Positions 7,075-14,525 of a stretch of 21,430 bases of DNA are shown in pieces. The stretch's first letter is position 1. Every line of letters starts with the position of its first letter. The notes below the pieces were generated by a model. That model ran no database searches, was not told the DNA's origin, and was given only the letters and a program-made list of their open reading frames with translations. A program made the position numbers and the translations under genes. This DNA is from JBOGVA01 sp050692195 (GTDB taxonomy: Bacteria; Actinomycetota; UBA4738), in contig JBOGVA010000038.1 of the NCBI GenBank assembly GCA_050692195.1, positions 1 through 21,430 on the forward strand. Reading direction: 5' to 3'.

Positions 7075-8553
7075 ATGGCGATGCGGCCGCTGGACCGCCT
7101 TCCCTCCATTCGGGCCAAGTTGGGCTCGGTCATCGTGTTCGCGGTGGCGGTGACCATCCTCATCATGTACGTCGCCGTGGGGTTCGCCCTTCGCAAGTCC
7201 GAGCGCGACCGGGAGCTTCGCGAGCTCCTTGGTGAGGCCACGGGCGTCGCGGCGCTCGCGTTCACTCCTTCGGGCGCCCCGTCTCGGGCACTTCGGAGGG
7301 CCATCGGGCAGATCTCCAGGCCGATCGTGGTCGTGGACGCCGCTGGAAGACGAGTGGCCGGGGATCTCTCCGTACCACCGACGGTTTCTCGGGCACTGGC
7401 CGGCGATCCATTCGATACCGGCCGGATGGGGACGGACGAATACCTCGGCGTCCCCGTGATCCGCGAGGGCCGAGTGGTCGGCGCCGTCTACCTCTCCCAT
7501 CGAGTCGAGGGCGGGGGTCTGGCCGGGGCGGCGGCGGGGACCGTCAGCTTCGTCCGAAGCGTGTGGTGGCAGTTCCTGCTGGCCGGGGCGGTGGCGGCCT
7601 TCATCGCTCTGTTCTTGGCCCGGCTGCTGGCCCGCGGCATGACCCAGCCTCTCCGCGACATGGCCCAGGCTGCCCAGATGATGGCTCGGGGCGACTACCG
7701 GCAGCGCGTCCCGGTCCGCTCTCGAGATGAGGTGGGGCAGCTGGCCGGTACGTTCAACAGGATGGCCGGCGAGATGGAAGGCCTGGAGCGGTTGCGCAGG
7801 GACCTCGTGGCAAACGTCTCCCACGAGCTGAAGACGCCGCTGTCGGCACTTCAAGCCCACCTGGAGAACCTCCTGGATGGCGTGGAGGAGCCCAACCCCG
7901 CCCTGCTCGGAGTGATGCTTCAGCAATCGGAACGACTCTCGCGGCTGGTGGACGAGCTGCTCGAGCTGTCGCGCCTGGAATCGGGGGACCGCCCCTTGGA
8001 GCTGGAGCCCATCAGGCTCGCCCCAATCGTGGAGCGGGTCGTCAAGGAGATCGAGGTGGCCCGGCCGGACAGGGACGTGGAGATCCGAAACGAGGTTCCC
8101 TCGGACCTGCCGGCCGTGGAGGCGGATCGCGAGCGCATCCACCAGGTGCTGTTCAATCTGCTCGACAACGCTCATCGGTTCACGCCTCCGGGCGGGGTGG
8201 TTACGGTCAGGGCGGTCCGGGAGAACGGGTCCTGTGAAGTTTCCGTGGAGGATACGGGTCCCGGTATACCTGCCGAGCACCTCCCCTTGGTGTTCGAGCG
8301 CTTCTATCGGGTAGACCCATCTCGATCCCGTGATGACGGCGGGACGGGGATCGGGCTGGCCATCGCACGTTCGGTGGTGGAGGCCCACGGCGGGCGGATT
8401 TGGGCGGAGAGCGCCCTGGGTGCAGGATCGACGTTCCGTTTCGTGCTGCCCATCGATGGTCCGCGACGGGGAGGGAGCGGGGCCCCCCAGCACCCTGATG
8501 TGGACCGGACCGCGGGCGACGGGGCGAGAGAAGCGGTGAAGGAGGAAGCGTGA
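7075..8553 (+). CDS. Membrane sensor histidine kinase (HAMP-HisKA-HATPase)
   Basis: A 492-aa inner-membrane kinase that should phosphorylate the regulator encoded just upstream. The order is: membrane helix 1 at about residues 17-39, an extracytoplasmic sensor of about 120 residues, membrane helix 2 at about 163-185, HAMP at about 186-240, HisKA with phospho-acceptor His250 in VSHELKTPL, and an ATPase domain with N-box NLLDNAHRF (Asn365), DTGPGIP, FERFYRVD and GGTGIGLAI. The architecture resembles the BaeS/PhoR class. ATG 7075 is chosen; the frame is open further upstream, but that stretch overlaps the regulator and is shadow. A second ATG at 7081 is possible. The last 30 residues are charged and unconserved, and the stop overlaps the yjbQ start by GTGA. 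Confidence 0.94.
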   Translation: MAMRPLDRLPSIRAKLGSVIVFAVAVTILIMYVAVGFALRKSERDRELRELLGEATGVAALAFTPSGAPSRALRRAIGQISRPIVVVDAAGRRVAGDLSVPPTVSRALAGDPFDTGRMGTDEYLGVPVIREGRVVGAVYLSHRVEGGGLAGAAAGTVSFVRSVWWQFLLAGAVAAFIALFLARLLARGMTQPLRDMAQAAQMMARGDYRQRVPVRSRDEVGQLAGTFNRMAGEMEGLERLRRDLVANVSHELKTPLSALQAHLENLLDGVEEPNPALLGVMLQQSERLSRLVDELLELSRLESGDRPLELEPIRLAPIVERVVKEIEVARPDRDVEIRNEVPSDLPAVEADRERIHQVLFNLLDNAHRFTPPGGVVTVRAVRENGSCEVSVEDTGPGIPAEHLPLVFERFYRVDPSRSRDDGGTGIGLAIARSVVEAHGGRIWAESALGAGSTFRFVLPIDGPRRGGSGAPQHPDVDRTAGDGAREAVKEEA

Positions 8554-8999
8554 AGTCCACGACCATGACGATCCGGGTTCGGCCCGTGAGCCGGCTGGGG
8601 TTCCTCGACTTGACGGACGATCTGCGCAGGGCCATCAAGGACTCCGGGGTGACCGACGGGTGCGCCGTGGCCTTCTGCGCCCACACAACGTGCGCCCTGA
8701 TCGTCAATGAGTTGGAGGAGGGTGCGCTCTCCGACCTCCGAGCCCGCTTGGAGACCCTCGTGCCGGCGGCCGTCTATTACGCACACGACGACCTGGAGCG
8801 GCGCACGCAGAACCTCCAGGAGGGCCATGAGCGAAGGAACGGCCAGGCGCACGTGACGCAGATGCTCCTCGGGGCGACGTCGCACGCCATCCCGGTGGGC
8901 GCCGGCGAACCGCTGCTGGGCCAGTGGCAGCGCCTGCTCCTGCTCGAGCTGGACGAGCCGAAGGAGCGATCGGTCCTGTTCCACGTCTTCGGCGACTAA
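8550..8999 (+). CDS. YjbQ / UPF0047 family protein
   Basis: A small cytoplasmic protein of the YjbQ/UPF0047 family, whose members have been described as secondary thiamine-phosphate synthases; the physiological role is unsettled. Family blocks are visible: FCAHTTCALIVNE (around residues 46-58), the histidine-rich stretch with RNGQAHVTQMLLG, and the C-terminal GQWQRLLLLELDEPKERSV. At 149 aa the protein is near full length (130-145 aa is usual). The GTG start overlaps the kinase TGA and has a strong AAGGAGG ribosome site at 8538-8544, so it is translationally coupled to the two-component system. This coupling may reflect only shared transcription. Confidence 0.85.
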   Translation: MKSTTMTIRVRPVSRLGFLDLTDDLRRAIKDSGVTDGCAVAFCAHTTCALIVNELEEGALSDLRARLETLVPAAVYYAHDDLERRTQNLQEGHERRNGQAHVTQMLLGATSHAIPVGAGEPLLGQWQRLLLLELDEPKERSVLFHVFGD

Positions 9000-9031
9000 C
9001 GGCTGCTCCCCAACTTGGGATACTTGCGGTG

Positions 9032-10132
9032 ATGGCTGCCGAGCGGCGCAAGTCCCGCAAGATCAGGGTCGGCTGGGTGGAGGTCGGCGGAGATGCTCCC
9101 ATCCGGGTGCAGTCCATGACGACCACCAAAACGGCCGACGTCAACGCCACGCTCCAGCAGATGGCATCGCTGGTGGCCACCGGCTGCGAGATCGTTCGAG
9201 TGGCCGTGCCTCACTGGGAAGATGCCAGGGCCCTCAAGACCATCGCCGATCACGCCACCATCCCTGTCATTGCCGACATCCACTTCCAGTGGTAGTACGC
9301 CATGGCTGCCCTGGAAGGCGGCGTTCATGGGCTGCGCATCAACCCCGGAAACATCAAGTACCAGGACAAGGTGCGGCTGATCGCACAGGAAGCCAAGGCC
9401 CGCGGCGTTCCGATCCGCATCGGGGTCAACGCCGGCTCGCTGGAGAAGGACCTGCTGGCCAAGCACGGCAAGCCCACGGCGGAGGCGCTCGTGGAAAGTG
9501 CCCTGAACGAGGTCCGCATCCTCGAGGACGAAGACTTCTTCGACATCAAGATCTCGGTCAAGCACTCGAACCCACGGGTCATGATCGACGCCTACCGGAT
9601 GCTCGCGGAGAGTTGCGACTACCCGCTCCACCTCGGCGTGACGGAAGCCGGACCGATGCCGTCGGGCGGGGTGAAGTCGGCCGTGGGGATCGGGACGTTG
9701 CTGGCGGAGGGGATCGGGGACACCATCCGGGTCTCGTTGACCGACGATCCGGTCGAGGAGGTGAAGGTCGGCAACTGGATCCTCCAGTCGCTCGGGCTGA
9801 AGAGACGAGGGCTGGATCTTGTGGCCTGTCCCTCGTGCGGCCGGGCGGAGGTGGACGTGCTCGGCCTGACCAAACAGGTGAACGAGGCCCTCGAGGCCAA
9901 AGGCCTGAAGGCTCCCATCCGGGTGGCCGTCATGGGCTGCGTGGTGAACGGACCGGGCGAGGCTCGCGAGGCAGATCTGGGTATCGCCGCAGGGAAGGGG
10001 TTCGGGCACCTCATCGTGAAGGGCGAGGTCCGGGGCAAGGTTCCGGAATCGAAGTTCGTGGAGGTCCTGGTGGCCGAGGCCGAGAAGATGGCCAGGGAGA
10101 AGGAGCTCGAGTCAGCCTCGACACCGGACTAG
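9032..10132 (+). pseudogene. ispG: 4-hydroxy-3-methylbut-2-enyl diphosphate synthase, interrupted by an in-frame TAG
   Basis: IspG (GcpE) reduces methylerythritol cyclodiphosphate to HMBPP using a [4Fe-4S] cluster, the penultimate MEP step. Codons 1-87 encode a normal N-terminus (RIRVGW-type start, PIRVQSMTTTKTADV, IPVIADIHFQW). Codon 88 is TAG, and the same frame then continues normally with YAMAALEGGVHGLRINPGNI to the end. The cluster cysteines are intact: Cys266 and Cys269 in ACPSCGRAE, Cys303 in VMGCVVNGPGE, and Glu310. Without the stop it would be a normal 366-aa protein. The affected position is usually Lys or Arg, and AAG to TAG is one base change. An ATG at 9302, seven bases after the stop, could in principle restart translation and yield a 276-aa C-terminal part. 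The start is ATG 9032 or the adjoining GTG 9029. It could be a sequencing error, a true nonsense mutation, or a split gene. Confidence 0.9.
9293..9295 (+). other. In-frame amber codon inside ispG
   Basis: TAG replaces a normally basic codon directly after the conserved DIHFQW block. Both flanks stay in one frame, so no frameshift is involved. TAG ends at least seven other genes in this window (frr, cdsA, rseP, nusA, infB, the beta-propeller gene and the minus-strand membrane gene) and also ispG itself, so general read-through of amber in this genome is unlikely. Confidence 0.95.
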
Positions 10133-10144
10133 GGTTCGTCGGCT

Positions 10145-10573
10145 CTACCGAGCGCGTCTTGCGGCCGTTTCCCGCTGGACCCGTCTGGTCACCACCACAG
10201 TCAGTAGAGATCCGACCACACCTGTCGCCAAGCCGACTACGAGCCCCGGCCACAGGGGCGGGTTGTAATCGCCAGTCCCCGAATAGTCGATGCCGAGCAA
10301 GTTGAAGCATTGGGTACTGCCGGAGGCCCCCGACGAGCTGTCCTCCTCTTCGCCTGTGCACGCTAATGGCGCGGCCAGGATGTACCCGACGATGAACGAG
10401 CCCACCCCAATCACTACCGGCCAGAAGACCGTGGGCTTCCCCCTCGCCGGCCACAGGAACGCCAGGGCCAGGCCGATCAGGAGGAAGGGGGCGCCGATGC
10501 TGGCCAGACCGAGGAAGCCGAACGACACCATGACCGCGACGAGCGCCCAGTAGAGAATCGACGAGGTCTTCAC
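10145..10573 (-). CDS. Small four-helix membrane protein, unrecognised
   Basis: I do not recognise this 142-aa protein. It has a membrane helix at about residues 5-24, a second at 26-43, a third at 48-70 and a fourth at 107-129. Between the last two helices lies a polar loop of about 35 residues rich in Glu, Asp, Ser and Gly, with two cysteines (Cys72 and Cys89) that could form a disulfide if the loop is extracytoplasmic. The C-terminus is strongly basic (RRVQRETAARRAR), which fits a cytoplasmic end. It starts at a GTG and is the only convincing minus-strand gene here, convergent with ispG (12-bp gap) and divergent from proS. The helix pattern and basic tail make a real gene much likelier than a shadow. 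Confidence 0.75.
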   Translation of the reverse strand: MKTSSILYWALVAVMVSFGFLGLASIGAPFLLIGLALAFLWPARGKPTVFWPVVIGVGSFIVGYILAAPLACTGEEEDSSSGASGSTQCFNLLGIDYSGTGDYNPPLWPGLVVGLATGVVGSLLTVVVTRRVQRETAARRAR

Positions 10574-10585
10574 GGTGGCGCCACC
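10574..10585. promoter_or_regulatory. 12-bp perfect palindrome before the membrane-protein start
   Basis: GGTGGCGCCACC is a perfect 12-bp inverted repeat lying exactly between the minus-strand TAGACT box and the GTG at 10573. It could be an operator or, in RNA, a small hairpin at the 5' end of the transcript. No regulator is known; the functional call is inference. Confidence 0.3.
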
Positions 10586-10591
10586 AGTCTA
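10586..10591 (-). promoter_or_regulatory. Candidate -10 box for the minus-strand membrane gene
   Basis: On the minus strand TAGACT fits TANNNT and lies 12 bases before the GTG start, predicting a leader of only a few nucleotides. No -35 is clear. Confidence 0.3.
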
Positions 10592-10650
10592 GAGAGCGGC
10601 CGGTGCCGCCTGGATGAAGGATCTGCGCCAGCCTGGCTCGATCGATCTCG

Positions 10651-10656
10651 TATCCT
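10651..10656 (+). promoter_or_regulatory. Candidate -10 box for proS
   Basis: TATCCT fits TANNNT and lies 9 bases before the proS ATG. There is no purine-rich ribosome site between them, so proS may be expressed from an almost leaderless mRNA. No -35 match is clear. Confidence 0.4.
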
Positions 10657-10665
10657 GGCACTCCC

Positions 10666-12375
10666 ATGCGCGCGTCCGACCTCTTCGCCCGGACCCTGAG
10701 AGAAGCGCCGGCTGAGGCAGAGGCGCCGTCGCACCGTCTGCTCGTCCGAGGCGCCTACATCCGCAAGCTCATGTCCGGGGTGTACACCTTGCTGCCCCTC
10801 GGGCTCCGGACCCTCCGGAAGATCGAGCAGATCGTCCGTGAGGAGATGGACGCCGCGGGAGCGCAGGAGGTCCGGATGCCGGCCGTCGTTCCATCCGATC
10901 CCTGGAAGCTCACAGGGCGGTGGGAGGCCTACGGCGACGAGATGTTTCGCCTGAAGGACCGGGGCGGCCGGGAGATGGGTCTTGGCCCCACTCATGAGGA
11001 GGTCGTGACCCCCCTGGTGGCCGGCGAGTTCAGTTCGTATCGAGATCTCCCGGTCAATCTGTACCAGATCCAGTGGAAGTACCGGGATGAGCTCCGGCCG
11101 CGCTGCGGACTGATCCGGGCGCGGGAGTTCCTGATGAAGGACGCCTATTCCTTCGATCGGGAAGCGGCGGCCATGGGCGCCTCCTATGAGGTCATGGTCG
11201 AGGCCTACAAGAAGGTGTTCGACCGATGCGGGCTTACCTATCGGATCGTGGAAGCCGATCCGGGTCTGATCGGCGGCGACGTCAACCACGAGTTCATGGC
11301 GCCGGCCGACATCGGTGAGGACCTGTTCACCTACTGCACGAATTGCGACTACGCGGCCAACGTGGAGGCGGCGAGCTACTGGCCGCCCCCCCCGGCTCCA
11401 GAGGCCGATCTCGAGCCGCTGACGGAGGTCCATACGCCCGGCCGCCCCGGCATCCAGGACGTGGTGGACTTCCTCGGCCGGCCGGCGTCCGAGATGCTGA
11501 AATGCCTGCTGTACGACGCCGGCGGCCAGACCGTTGCGGCGCTGATCTCTGGCGACCGAGAGATCAACGAGGGCAAGCTCGCCAGGGCCCTCGCCCCGGC
11601 GATGGTCCGCATGTTCACCGACCAGGACTTCGCCACCCATGGTTTCGTCAAGGGGTATGTCGGGCCGCAAGGACTCCCGGGGGACGTCACCGTCATCGCC
11701 GACCTGTCCGTTCAGGCCCGCAAGAATTGGGTGACCGGGGCGAACAAACCCGACCATCACGTGACGGGGGCGAACGTCGGTCGCGACTTCCAGGCGGACC
11801 GGTGGGTTGACCTGGCCAGGATCAAAGAGGGGGATCAATGCCCGCGGTGCAGGGGATCCCTTCGCATCGGCAGAGCGATCGAGGTGGGTCACTGCTTCCA
11901 GCTCGGGGCGCGCTACAGCGTTCCGCTGAAGGCTACCTTTGTGGACGAAGACGGCACCGAGCAGCCCTATCTCATGGGCTGCTACGGGATCGGTGTATCC
12001 CGGATCATCGCTGCCGTCGCCGAGCAGTTCAACGACGAGGCGGGACTGAGGTGGCCCAAGGCTGTGGCGCCGTATCACACCGTGGTGATCCCAACGAACA
12101 TGGACCAGGACGAGGTGATCGAGGCCGCCGAGCGCCTCTATGCGGAGCTCGGCGAGCGGGGGCTCGAGGTGGTCATCGACGACCGCGACGTCACCGCGGG
12201 GGTCAAGTTCGCCGACGCCGACCTCATCGGGTTCCCGCTTCAAGTCGTGATCGGGAAGCGGGGGATCGAGGCGGGGACCGTCGACCTGAAGATCCGGGCC
12301 ACGGGCGAACGCAGCCAGGCGCGGCTGGCCGAGGGTGCGGAGGCGGCCGCCCGGCAGCTGGCCTCGGCTCCCTGA
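10666..12375 (+). CDS. proS: Prolyl-tRNA synthetase
   Basis: ProRS charges tRNA-Pro in the cytoplasm. The 569-aa length and domain order are those of the bacterial type with an inserted editing domain. The class II catalytic core starts with LLVRGAYIRKLMSGVYTLLPLG and has motif 2 in YQIQWKYRDELRPR with GLIRAREFLMKDAYSFD. The editing insertion spans about residues 230-400 and keeps the NEGK lysine and a GPQGLPG loop, so removal of mischarged Ala-tRNA is likely. Motif 3 is CYGIGVSRIIAAVAEQ (near residue 441). The C-terminal anticodon-binding domain begins near residue 465 (VVIPTNMDQDEVIEAAERLY). The upstream TATCCT and the lack of a ribosome site suggest near-leaderless expression. Confidence 0.97.
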   Translation: MRASDLFARTLREAPAEAEAPSHRLLVRGAYIRKLMSGVYTLLPLGLRTLRKIEQIVREEMDAAGAQEVRMPAVVPSDPWKLTGRWEAYGDEMFRLKDRGGREMGLGPTHEEVVTPLVAGEFSSYRDLPVNLYQIQWKYRDELRPRCGLIRAREFLMKDAYSFDREAAAMGASYEVMVEAYKKVFDRCGLTYRIVEADPGLIGGDVNHEFMAPADIGEDLFTYCTNCDYAANVEAASYWPPPPAPEADLEPLTEVHTPGRPGIQDVVDFLGRPASEMLKCLLYDAGGQTVAALISGDREINEGKLARALAPAMVRMFTDQDFATHGFVKGYVGPQGLPGDVTVIADLSVQARKNWVTGANKPDHHVTGANVGRDFQADRWVDLARIKEGDQCPRCRGSLRIGRAIEVGHCFQLGARYSVPLKATFVDEDGTEQPYLMGCYGIGVSRIIAAVAEQFNDEAGLRWPKAVAPYHTVVIPTNMDQDEVIEAAERLYAELGERGLEVVIDDRDVTAGVKFADADLIGFPLQVVIGKRGIEAGTVDLKIRATGERSQARLAEGAEAAARQLASAP

Positions 12376-12400
12376 CCTTGCCGGCGCCGGACGCCGCCCG

Positions 12401-12406
12401 TAGGCT
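12401..12406 (+). promoter_or_regulatory. Candidate -10 box for the 93-aa ORF
   Basis: TAGGCT fits TANNNT and ends 7 bases before the GTG at 12414, the spacing expected of a leaderless transcript whose first base is the start codon. Confidence 0.35.
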
Positions 12407-12413
12407 TCGGACC

Positions 12414-12695
12414 GTGGCCCGAGCCCGTGTTCCGTCCGATCTACGGAAGTTCGCGATGCTCCGCCAAGGGGTCGAGGCCGTACTCCAGCGCTGCGGGCTC
12501 GATACGTTCGACCTCTTGCTGATCGACGTGCAGGGGAACTGGACTCGAGGAGTGTTCCCGTCGAAGGAGATCGCGGAGGCCGTCGCCGGTGACCTGGACG
12601 TCCCGCTGCATCACGGGTGGGATGATCGGATGGCCCGGCGCATGAGCAGGCGCGACCACTGGAACGAGCCCGGGGGGCAACGCAGGGGCCTCTGA
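12414..12695 (+). CDS. Conserved-looking 93-aa protein, unrecognised
   Basis: I do not recognise this protein. It begins at GTG 12414, 38 bases after the proS stop; an in-frame TTG at 12378 is an alternative start. It has an N-terminal amphipathic stretch (PSDLRKFAMLRQGVEAVLQR), a strand-like core TFDLLLIDVQGNWTRGVFPS, a helix KEIAEAVAGDLDV and a basic, Trp-containing end (HHGWDDRMARRMSRRDHWN). The alternation of hydrophobic and charged residues and the position-specific GC pattern look coding, unlike the shadow frames around it. There is no signal peptide or membrane segment, so it is probably cytoplasmic. The position before the rimP-nusA operon gives no firm hint of function. Confidence 0.65.
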   Translation: MARARVPSDLRKFAMLRQGVEAVLQRCGLDTFDLLLIDVQGNWTRGVFPSKEIAEAVAGDLDVPLHHGWDDRMARRMSRRDHWNEPGGQRRGL

Positions 12696-12739
12696 GCAGC
12701 CGGAGAGCTGCGTCTTTCCTTCGAAAGAACGCCCGGTGC

Positions 12740-12745
12740 TATACT
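12740..12745 (+). promoter_or_regulatory. -10 box of the rimP-nusA-infB operon
   Basis: TATACT is the best -10 match in the window. No standard -35 lies 16-19 bases upstream; instead an inverted repeat CTTTC-N4-GAAAG occupies 12714-12727 in that region. Transcription would start near 12752 and run into the hairpin at 12774-12803 before reaching rimP. Confidence 0.55.
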
Positions 12746-12773
12746 GACCAGCGAAGACGTAAGGGGCACGACC

Positions 12774-12803
12774 GGAACGTGGGCACGCGCCCACGTTCTT
12801 TTT
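12774..12803 (+). terminator. Intrinsic terminator / attenuator in the rimP-nusA leader
   Basis: GAACGTGGGC (12775-12784) pairs perfectly with GCCCACGTTC (12789-12798) around an ACGC tetraloop, extended by one G-T pair, and is followed at once by TTTTT (12799-12803). This is a textbook intrinsic terminator. It lies after the TATACT box and before the rimP start, so it sits inside the operon leader rather than at its end. A weak competing pairing, CACG (12767-12770) with CGTG (12778-12781), uses part of the left arm. Bacillus subtilis NusA is known to limit its own operon through leader termination, so an analogous control is plausible here. It may also stop read-through from proS. Confidence 0.8.
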
Positions 12804-12819
12804 CGGTGGGGCGGAGACG

Positions 12820-13287
12820 ATGGAGGTGGAGGCGATGGTCCGGCCGGTGGTCGAGGCCGCGGGCCTGGAGTACGTCGGCGCCACCTTCCTCCGGGAGCAA
12901 GGTCGACGGATCCTTCGGGTCACGGTGGACCGCGAGGGCGGCGTCGACCTCGACACCATCGGACAGCTCAGCGAGCGGGTCAGCCGTCGGCTCGACCTAG
13001 AGGGCTTCGATCCGGGCGCGTACAGCCTGGAGGTCAGCTCACCCGGGATGGAGCGGCCGCTCCGGGACCCGCGGGACTTCGCCCGCCGGGTGGGTCAGCA
13101 GGTCAAGCTGAAGGTCTCACGTCCGGTGGACGGCTCGAGCGTCGTGACCGGCACGATCGTCGAGGCGGACCCGAATGAGGTACGCCTGGCAACCGAAGCC
13201 GGTGAGCGGTCGGTCTCGTTCGATGACATCGCGTCGGCCCGGCTGGTGTTCGACTGGGCCGAAGAGCTAAAGGGTGACAGACGGTGA
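12820..13287 (+). CDS. rimP: Ribosome maturation factor RimP
   Basis: RimP binds the 30S precursor and helps its maturation. The 155-aa product has the N-terminal alpha/beta domain with AAGLEYVGATFLREQGRRIL, DREGGVDLDTIGQLSERVSR and the conserved YSLEVSSPGMERPLRDPRDF. The C-terminal Sm-like barrel follows with VKLKVSRPVDGSSVVTGTI and the EVRLATEAG segment. The ATG at 12820 follows GCGGAG; a second in-frame ATG at 12835 has a better GGAGGTGGAGG ribosome site and would give 150 aa. The stop overlaps the nusA GTG by four bases. The gene lies directly behind the leader terminator. Confidence 0.94.
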   Translation: MEVEAMVRPVVEAAGLEYVGATFLREQGRRILRVTVDREGGVDLDTIGQLSERVSRRLDLEGFDPGAYSLEVSSPGMERPLRDPRDFARRVGQQVKLKVSRPVDGSSVVTGTIVEADPNEVRLATEAGERSVSFDDIASARLVFDWAEELKGDRR

Positions 13288-14525
13288 ACCAGGAACTGAT
13301 ACAGGCGCTGAAGGAGCTGGAGCGGGAGAAGGGCATCCCGTTCGAGACGATCCTGGCCGGGTTGGAGGAAGCCCTGGCTTCCGCCTACAAGTCGTGGAAG
13401 CGGCAGCATGATCCCGAGATGGACGAGGCGACCGTAGGGATACGGGCGAAGCTCGATCCGGAGTCGGGGGAGATGCGGGTGTGGGTGCAGGCTCTCGACG
13501 AGGAGACGGGTGACGTCCTCTCCGAGCACGAGGAGGAGGTCTCGCAGGACTTCATAGGGAGGATCGCAGCCCAGACCGCCAAGCAGGTCATCTACCAGAA
13601 GCTTCGGGACGCCGAGAGGGAGATGACCTACGAGGAGTTCTCCGGGCGGGAGGGCGACATCGTCACGGGGATCATCCAGCAGGACTCCCATCGCTACACC
13701 TTGCTGGACCTCGGGAAGGTCGAGGCTCTCCTTCCCCAGGCCGAGCAGGTGGCCTCCGAGCCCTACCGACACGGCGAGCGCCTCAAGGCGTACATCGTCG
13801 AGGTCCGCAAGACGACCAAGGGACCGCAGATCGTGGTGTCGAGAACCCACCCCGGCCTGCTCCGCAAGCTCTTCGAGCTCGAGGTGCCGGAGGTCGCCGA
13901 AGGCCTCGTCGAGATCAAGGCCGTAGCCCGTGAGCCCGGGCACCGGTCGAAGATCGCGGTGGTCTCCCACGAGCCGGGGGTGGATCCGGTGGGGGCGTGC
14001 GTCGGAGCCAAGGGATCCCGGGTTCGGCTTGTGGTGAACGAGCTCCGCGGAGAGAAGATCGACGTGGTGCAGTGGGTGGAAGACCCGGAGCGATTCGTGG
14101 CGAACGCCCTTGCGCCGGCGAAGGTGAAGGAAGTCCACGTCGATGCCTCGACCTCCACCGCCCAGGTCACCGTCCCCGACTACCAACTCTCCCTTGCCAT
14201 CGGCAAGGAGGGACAGAACGCTCGCCTCGCAGCGAAGCTGACCGGCTACCGCATCGACATCAAGAGCGAGAGCCAGTCGGCAGGTGAGGAGATCGCTCGC
14301 CCGGAGGCGGCGGCAGCCGAGCAGAAACAGAAGGGCGTGCCCGCGGCCGAGGCCAGGGTCCTGGCTCAGGCGTCCGAGGCCCCGGAGGTCGAGGTGGCGG
14401 CGCCGGGGGATGGCTCCCTGTCCCCAGCCGGGCCGGAGCCGGGAGACGGCAACGCGGGACCTGTCGAGACCGTCCAGGAGTCCGGGGAACCAGAGGACCG
14501 GACGGAGGCCTCGACCGCCCCCTAG
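13284..14525 (+). CDS. nusA: Transcription termination/antitermination factor NusA
   Basis: NusA binds RNA polymerase and nascent RNA and modulates pausing, termination and antitermination. The N-terminal polymerase-binding domain spans about residues 1-118 (ALKELEREKGIPFETILAGL onward). The S1 domain starts near residue 122 (GDIVTGIIQQDSHRYTLLDL), KH1 carries KIAVVSHEPGVDPVGACVG and GSRVRLVVNEL, and KH2 carries LSLAIGKEGQNARLAAKLTG (Ile306 region). The last roughly 75 residues form an acidic Ala/Pro/Glu tail without the E. coli AR repeats. Total length is 413 aa. The GTG start overlaps the rimP stop, and the TAG stop abuts the ylxR ATG. Its own leader carries an intrinsic terminator, a possible target of NusA feedback. 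Confidence 0.97.
   Translation: MNQELIQALKELEREKGIPFETILAGLEEALASAYKSWKRQHDPEMDEATVGIRAKLDPESGEMRVWVQALDEETGDVLSEHEEEVSQDFIGRIAAQTAKQVIYQKLRDAEREMTYEEFSGREGDIVTGIIQQDSHRYTLLDLGKVEALLPQAEQVASEPYRHGERLKAYIVEVRKTTKGPQIVVSRTHPGLLRKLFELEVPEVAEGLVEIKAVAREPGHRSKIAVVSHEPGVDPVGACVGAKGSRVRLVVNELRGEKIDVVQWVEDPERFVANALAPAKVKEVHVDASTSTAQVTVPDYQLSLAIGKEGQNARLAAKLTGYRIDIKSESQSAGEEIARPEAAAAEQKQKGVPAAEARVLAQASEAPEVEVAAPGDGSLSPAGPEPGDGNAGPVETVQESGEPEDRTEASTAP

Noticed and set aside
9293..9295. Pyrrolysine or general amber recoding at the ispG TAG
   Set aside because: At least seven other genes here end naturally at TAG, no pyl genes are visible in the window, and this IspG position is normally an ordinary basic residue.
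9230..9310. Programmed frameshift or sequencing indel in ispG
   Set aside because: Both halves are in the same reading frame, so the interruption is a single stop codon and not a frame change.
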